Assembly: GCA_964499465.1 (NCBI GenBank)
Contig: CAZCLJ010000186.1
Coordinates: 1 to 9,264, forward strand
Length of the DNA stretch: 9,264 bases
Reading direction: 5' to 3'
Source of the DNA: JAAYJM01 sp964499465
GTDB lineage: Bacteria > Bacteroidota > Ignavibacteria > Kapaibacteriales > UBA2268
Positions 6,559 through 9,264 of the stretch are shown here, piece by piece (position 1 is the first letter of the stretch; the number at the start of each line of letters is the position of its first letter). A model generated the notes under the pieces. The model saw only the letters and a program-made list of their open reading frames with translations, was not told the DNA's origin and did not search any database. The translations under genes were made by a program, and so were the position numbers.

Positions 6559-8894
6559 TTATTTCCCTTTCTATTTTTAGTTAATAATTCTGTCAATCTG
6601 CAAGCAACTGGTAAAATCATAATGTTTTCAATTTTTTTATTTTCAAACATATTATTCATTACGATATCTTCATAAATCTTAATCAGTTTATTTCTTTCAT
6701 CAACATTTTTCTTTTGCATATTACGAAGATAATATCTGAACCGCCATATTTTCTCTATATTCAAAACACCTTTTGAAGTATCTTCCATTATTCTTTTAAA
6801 ACCTTTGGTGCTATTATTTATTTTTTGTAATAATGCTCTTGATTCTTTTTTATCATTAGTATTATTTTCCAATAAATCAATTAATAAATCCTTTATTTCT
6901 ATTATCTTCTCAAATTCTTCCCAACTAAAGATTTCACCGAAAATTGATACTTTGTTTTTCCTTGGGTCTTTGTTTTTTGCCTTGCTTAAACTATCCTCAG
7001 CAATATGGGCTGCCTGAAGCAATGGAAATTTTTCATCAATTATTGTAATAGATGCGGTCAGAGTAATAAGTGGATTATTGCAAACATATTTTGAAAATGA
7101 TTCTTTTATATCACTTGCTAATTCGATTACTTTGTTGTATGAACCAATTAGCATAGTATCATCGCCACCTGAATAAATTACGTAGATTGTTCTTTTACCA
7201 TTGTGTTTGTATTTAAGATTTCCGTTTTTATCTATTGTATCGTCAATAACAGAATTAATATAACCTTCAAAGAATATTCGTAAACTTCTGCTTAGTGTTG
7301 CTATTCTTGAAATGCTTCGCTCATCATCTTTTAAACCATTTATAAATATTTTCCCAAGATTATCCACGTCCATCTTAAGCAAAGCTAATTTTTTATCTCC
7401 TTTGGCAAGTTCTGCTATTTCAATAAAACTACGCATATCAACTTTGTTTACGGCAAATTTGAAACCTACGCAATCTTTGAAATCGGTATTATTCAAACTG
7501 AAATTTTGACCATCTGAATTTTTCTCGAAATTAATTTTATACCCAAAACTATTGAAAACATCATTTAAATTGTTGTAGAAATGCTTTAATTCTTTGTCTT
7601 TAATTCTTTGGAAATTTATATGTTCAGCTTTTAATATTATTTCAGCAAAATCTTGAAAACTCTTATTAAAAGGAGTATTCTGTTTATTGCTGTATAGTGT
7701 TTCCTGCGGCTCAAAAACTCCTTCAAAATCAATTTCAGTGAATTTCTTTATTTTTTGTATATCCGTTATGTCTTTGACTTCTTTCCATTTTTCACTGAAT
7801 TCTTTAAAATCTTTAAAACTCAAAGGTAATGCCCCCAAAGCAAGATATATATTTCCCTCGTGAGCATTTAAAAGCACTTTCGTTATATGTTTTTGACAAT
7901 TATGCAGTTTTTCTTTCTTTGTTGAAGGAATTAATAAATAGAAATTACCGCCACCATTATAAAGAATATTTACTTCGTGCAAATCAAGTTCATCGCATAT
8001 ATATTTGCAAATCACATCAGAAAGCACTTGAAGATAGAAAGAACGGGCTTTTAAATTTGTTACTGCATTTTCTTTACTTATATCGAAAATAAAATTCTGA
8101 ATTCCAGAAAAATCGCCCTGAACTAAAAGGAATTTTTGTTCTTCTGTGTTATCTAAATGGCTTGGATTAAAATCGTTTTTATCTTTGTGGTAGTCATAAA
8201 GACATAAAGCTATGGAAGCTGTTACTCTGGAGTGGTCAAAAAGAGAAATATCCTGCTTTTCGTTATGCTTAGCTGATGCCGGAACGCACCAAAGATACTT
8301 TTCCAGCAAATGTAGTAATGACAAATCCCAGTTTTCGTCTTTTTTTAGTATTTCGAGTTCTTCAAGAAAAGTGTTAAAATGCTGTTTGTATTCTTTTTGA
8401 AAGCCGTTTTCAATTTCAGATTGATTCTTTTTTTTGGGATTTATTGCTTCTGTTAAGGCAAGTGGTGTGATTTTATATGTGAAATCTGCTCTTTTCTTTT
8501 CTTGATTCTTTTTATCAAAATCAATATAATCAAAAATACTTTCTAAAAGAAGTTTGTGCTTTGTTTTACCGCTGATATATTCCTTTTCAGTATCACTGCT
8601 TCTTTCTGTTGAAGCATTACAATCAGCAATTTTAATTAATTTTTGGAAAAATGTATTCGATGGATTATGATGATAGCTCGCAATTCCTTTTATATTATCT
8701 GTTTTATCATTCGATAAACTATCATTTACATTGCAATGAAGTAAACTCCCATATTCCTCAAAAAACTTTGAAGTCCACGCAGAATGTTCGTATTTAAAAT
8801 TTATTACATCAATACTTTGGAACGGGTCGGTTTTTTCATAAAACTTGCCTATATCGTGCAAAAGTGCTGCTATAAGAACAGATTTTTTTTCCAT
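6555..8894 (-). CDS. cas10: Cas10 (Csm1), HD nuclease and cyclic oligoadenylate synthase
   Basis: Cas10 is the large signature subunit of type III CRISPR. Target RNA binding activates its HD domain (ssDNA cleavage) and its palm domains (ATP to cyclic oligoadenylates that activate Csm6). The N-terminal HD motif is LLHDIGK with H13-D14, further HD-like histidines at H37 and H75-H76, and IADCNASTER at 89-98. The first palm starts with VQGDFSGIQNFIF at 258-270. The second palm has KMDVDNLGKIF (D509, D511) and the synthase motif YSGGDDTML, with GGDD at 576-579. A conserved LTASITII...FPLLQAAHIAE segment follows, then a helical C-terminal domain. At 779 aa it is of normal size. Both catalytic motifs are intact. 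I find no CxxC pairs, so the zinc-finger insertion seen in many Csm1 proteins seems absent. First gene of the operon; the start has no good Shine-Dalgarno match. Its stop overlaps the csm2 start. Confidence 0.96.
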   Translation of the reverse strand: MEKKSVLIAALLHDIGKFYEKTDPFQSIDVINFKYEHSAWTSKFFEEYGSLLHCNVNDSLSNDKTDNIKGIASYHHNPSNTFFQKLIKIADCNASTERSSDTEKEYISGKTKHKLLLESIFDYIDFDKKNQEKKRADFTYKITPLALTEAINPKKKNQSEIENGFQKEYKQHFNTFLEELEILKKDENWDLSLLHLLEKYLWCVPASAKHNEKQDISLFDHSRVTASIALCLYDYHKDKNDFNPSHLDNTEEQKFLLVQGDFSGIQNFIFDISKENAVTNLKARSFYLQVLSDVICKYICDELDLHEVNILYNGGGNFYLLIPSTKKEKLHNCQKHITKVLLNAHEGNIYLALGALPLSFKDFKEFSEKWKEVKDITDIQKIKKFTEIDFEGVFEPQETLYSNKQNTPFNKSFQDFAEIILKAEHINFQRIKDKELKHFYNNLNDVFNSFGYKINFEKNSDGQNFSLNNTDFKDCVGFKFAVNKVDMRSFIEIAELAKGDKKLALLKMDVDNLGKIFINGLKDDERSISRIATLSRSLRIFFEGYINSVIDDTIDKNGNLKYKHNGKRTIYVIYSGGDDTMLIGSYNKVIELASDIKESFSKYVCNNPLITLTASITIIDEKFPLLQAAHIAEDSLSKAKNKDPRKNKVSIFGEIFSWEEFEKIIEIKDLLIDLLENNTNDKKESRALLQKINNSTKGFKRIMEDTSKGVLNIEKIWRFRYYLRNMQKKNVDERNKLIKIYEDIVMNNMFENKKIENIMILPVACRLTELLTKNRKGNK

Positions 8895-8945
8895 ATTTTA
8901 TTGCCATTTTTTGTTTGTTAATTTAGTAAAATTAATAATAAAATA

Positions 8946-8953
8946 CAAATATA
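8946..8953 (-). promoter_or_regulatory. Candidate cas operon promoter (-7 box)
   Basis: On the minus strand TATATTTG matches the Bacteroidota -7 consensus TAnnTTTG and would start RNA near 8939, leaving a 5' leader of about 45 nt before the cas10 ATG. I see no clear TTTG 19-21 nt upstream; a TTTG lies only 4 nt upstream. The region is extremely AT-rich, so this is a tentative call. Confidence 0.3.
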
Positions 8954-8996
8954 TTTTCAAAGATAAAAAAATATTTCAGTTACAGATAGAATACCG

Positions 8997-9020
8997 GGCA
9001 TTTCGACAACGCTCAATGCC
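8997..9020. repeat. Small inverted repeat GGCATT/AATGCC
   Basis: Six-base arms (8997-9002 and 9015-9020) flank a 12-nt loop, TCGACAACGCTC. It is GC-richer than its surroundings and lies between the cas operon promoter region and the degenerate repeats. With no T-run on either side it is not a convincing terminator. It may be a remnant of an intergenic repeat element. Confidence 0.4.
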
Positions 9021-9022
9021 TT

Positions 9023-9196
9023 GTTATCATTCCTTTATAGAAAAATGATAGGTATAATGTAGGGAATGCAGATCTGCATTCCCTACAGTTTTAATTCCTT
9101 TATAGGTAAGTAGTAGTTTTATTACGTATTACAGAACTTGGAGCAGATACTTTAAATATTTTGCTTTCATTCCTTTGTAGGTAAGTAGTAGTTTTA
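9023..9196 (-). CRISPR. Degenerate mini-array of three variant repeats upstream of cas10
   Basis: Two 34-nt copies, 9088-9121 and 9163-9196, match at 31 of 34 positions. They share the core TAGGTAAGTAGTA with the main array repeat but differ elsewhere: CCTTTATAGG against CCTCATAGG, and GTTTTA at the right end against AAT. A third, more decayed copy begins at 9023 with TCATTCCTTTATAG and loses the right half (about 21 of 29 matches to the 9163 copy). Starts are 65 and 75 nt apart, as in an array, leaving spacer-like stretches of about 36 and 41 nt. The copies are not identical, so I read them as a relic or regulatory mini-CRISPR. The strand is inferred by alignment to the main array. Confidence 0.7.
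9058..9087. repeat. 30-nt perfect palindrome
   Basis: The arm TGTAGGGAATGCAGA (9058-9072) is followed directly by its exact reverse complement (9073-9087), with AGATCT at the centre. It fills most of the spacer position between the first two degenerate repeats and ends right at the repeat starting at 9088. No strong T-run follows on either strand, so a terminator is unlikely. It may be a REP-type palindromic element or a cruciform/hairpin site. Confidence 0.85.
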
Positions 9197-9264
9197 ATTA
9201 TTAATTATTAATGAATCCACTCTAAAAACAACAGTTTTAAAAAGATGATTTTCTGACTTTTTTA

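Noticed and set aside
8845..9048. 67-aa plus-strand frame overlapping the cas10 start
   Set aside because: It is antisense to the HD-coding region and runs through the AT-rich promoter area, with no family resemblance and no credible ribosome-binding site noted.
9234..9264. Fourth degenerate repeat at the right edge
   Set aside because: Only the first 7 bases, GTTTTAA, match and the spacing (71 nt) is suggestive, but the rest does not align. Likely chance in AT-rich sequence.

Overview
This window holds an almost complete type III-A (Csm) CRISPR-Cas locus from an AT-rich bacterium. Everything of substance is read on the minus strand, from right to left. The order is a degenerate mini-repeat region (about 9023-9196), a possible cas operon promoter (about 8946-8953), six genes in one tightly packed operon (8894-1848: cas10/csm1, csm2, csm3, csm5, csm4, csm6), a leader with a promoter-like signal (about 1487-1600), and a 22-repeat CRISPR array (1486-59). 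The host taxon cannot be fixed. TAnnTTTG-type promoter boxes and heptamer tandem repeats would suit the Bacteroidota/Ignavibacteria side. Shine-Dalgarno-like motifs sit before most genes, and the repeat is close to what I recall of a Clostridium thermocellum type I-B repeat, which would also fit Firmicutes or another AT-rich phylum.

How it should work, from family knowledge: crRNAs made from the array carry an 8-nt 5' handle, ATTGAAAC, which is the minus-strand 3' end of the repeat. They assemble with Cas10, Csm2, Csm3, Csm4 and Csm5. Binding of a complementary transcript triggers three activities. Csm3 cleaves the target RNA (catalytic Asp present). The Cas10 HD domain can cut ssDNA (HD motif present). 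The Cas10 palm makes cyclic oligoadenylates (GGDD present). These second messengers activate Csm6, a CARF-HEPN ribonuclease whose R-x6-H motif is intact. All visible catalytic motifs are intact, so the locus looks functional. The window has no cas6, cas1 or cas2, so crRNA processing and spacer acquisition must come from elsewhere in the genome.

The genes are coupled: three junctions are 4-nt ATGA overlaps (cas10/csm2, csm3/csm5, csm4/csm6) and two are gaps of 1-2 nt. csm5 precedes csm4, the reverse of the textbook order. The 22 repeats are all identical, with 21 spacers of 35-39 nt.

Two non-coding stretches deserve attention. Between csm6 and the array (1487-1847) lie the leader, two families of short tandem repeats, and a perfect 15-bp hairpin followed by ten Ts that points against the operon. 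Upstream of cas10 (8895-9264) lie a possible promoter and three decayed, variant CRISPR repeats at array-like spacing. The spacer position nearest cas10 is filled by a 30-nt perfect palindrome. This resembles a relic array or a mini-CRISPR regulatory element and is the best candidate for something undescribed here.
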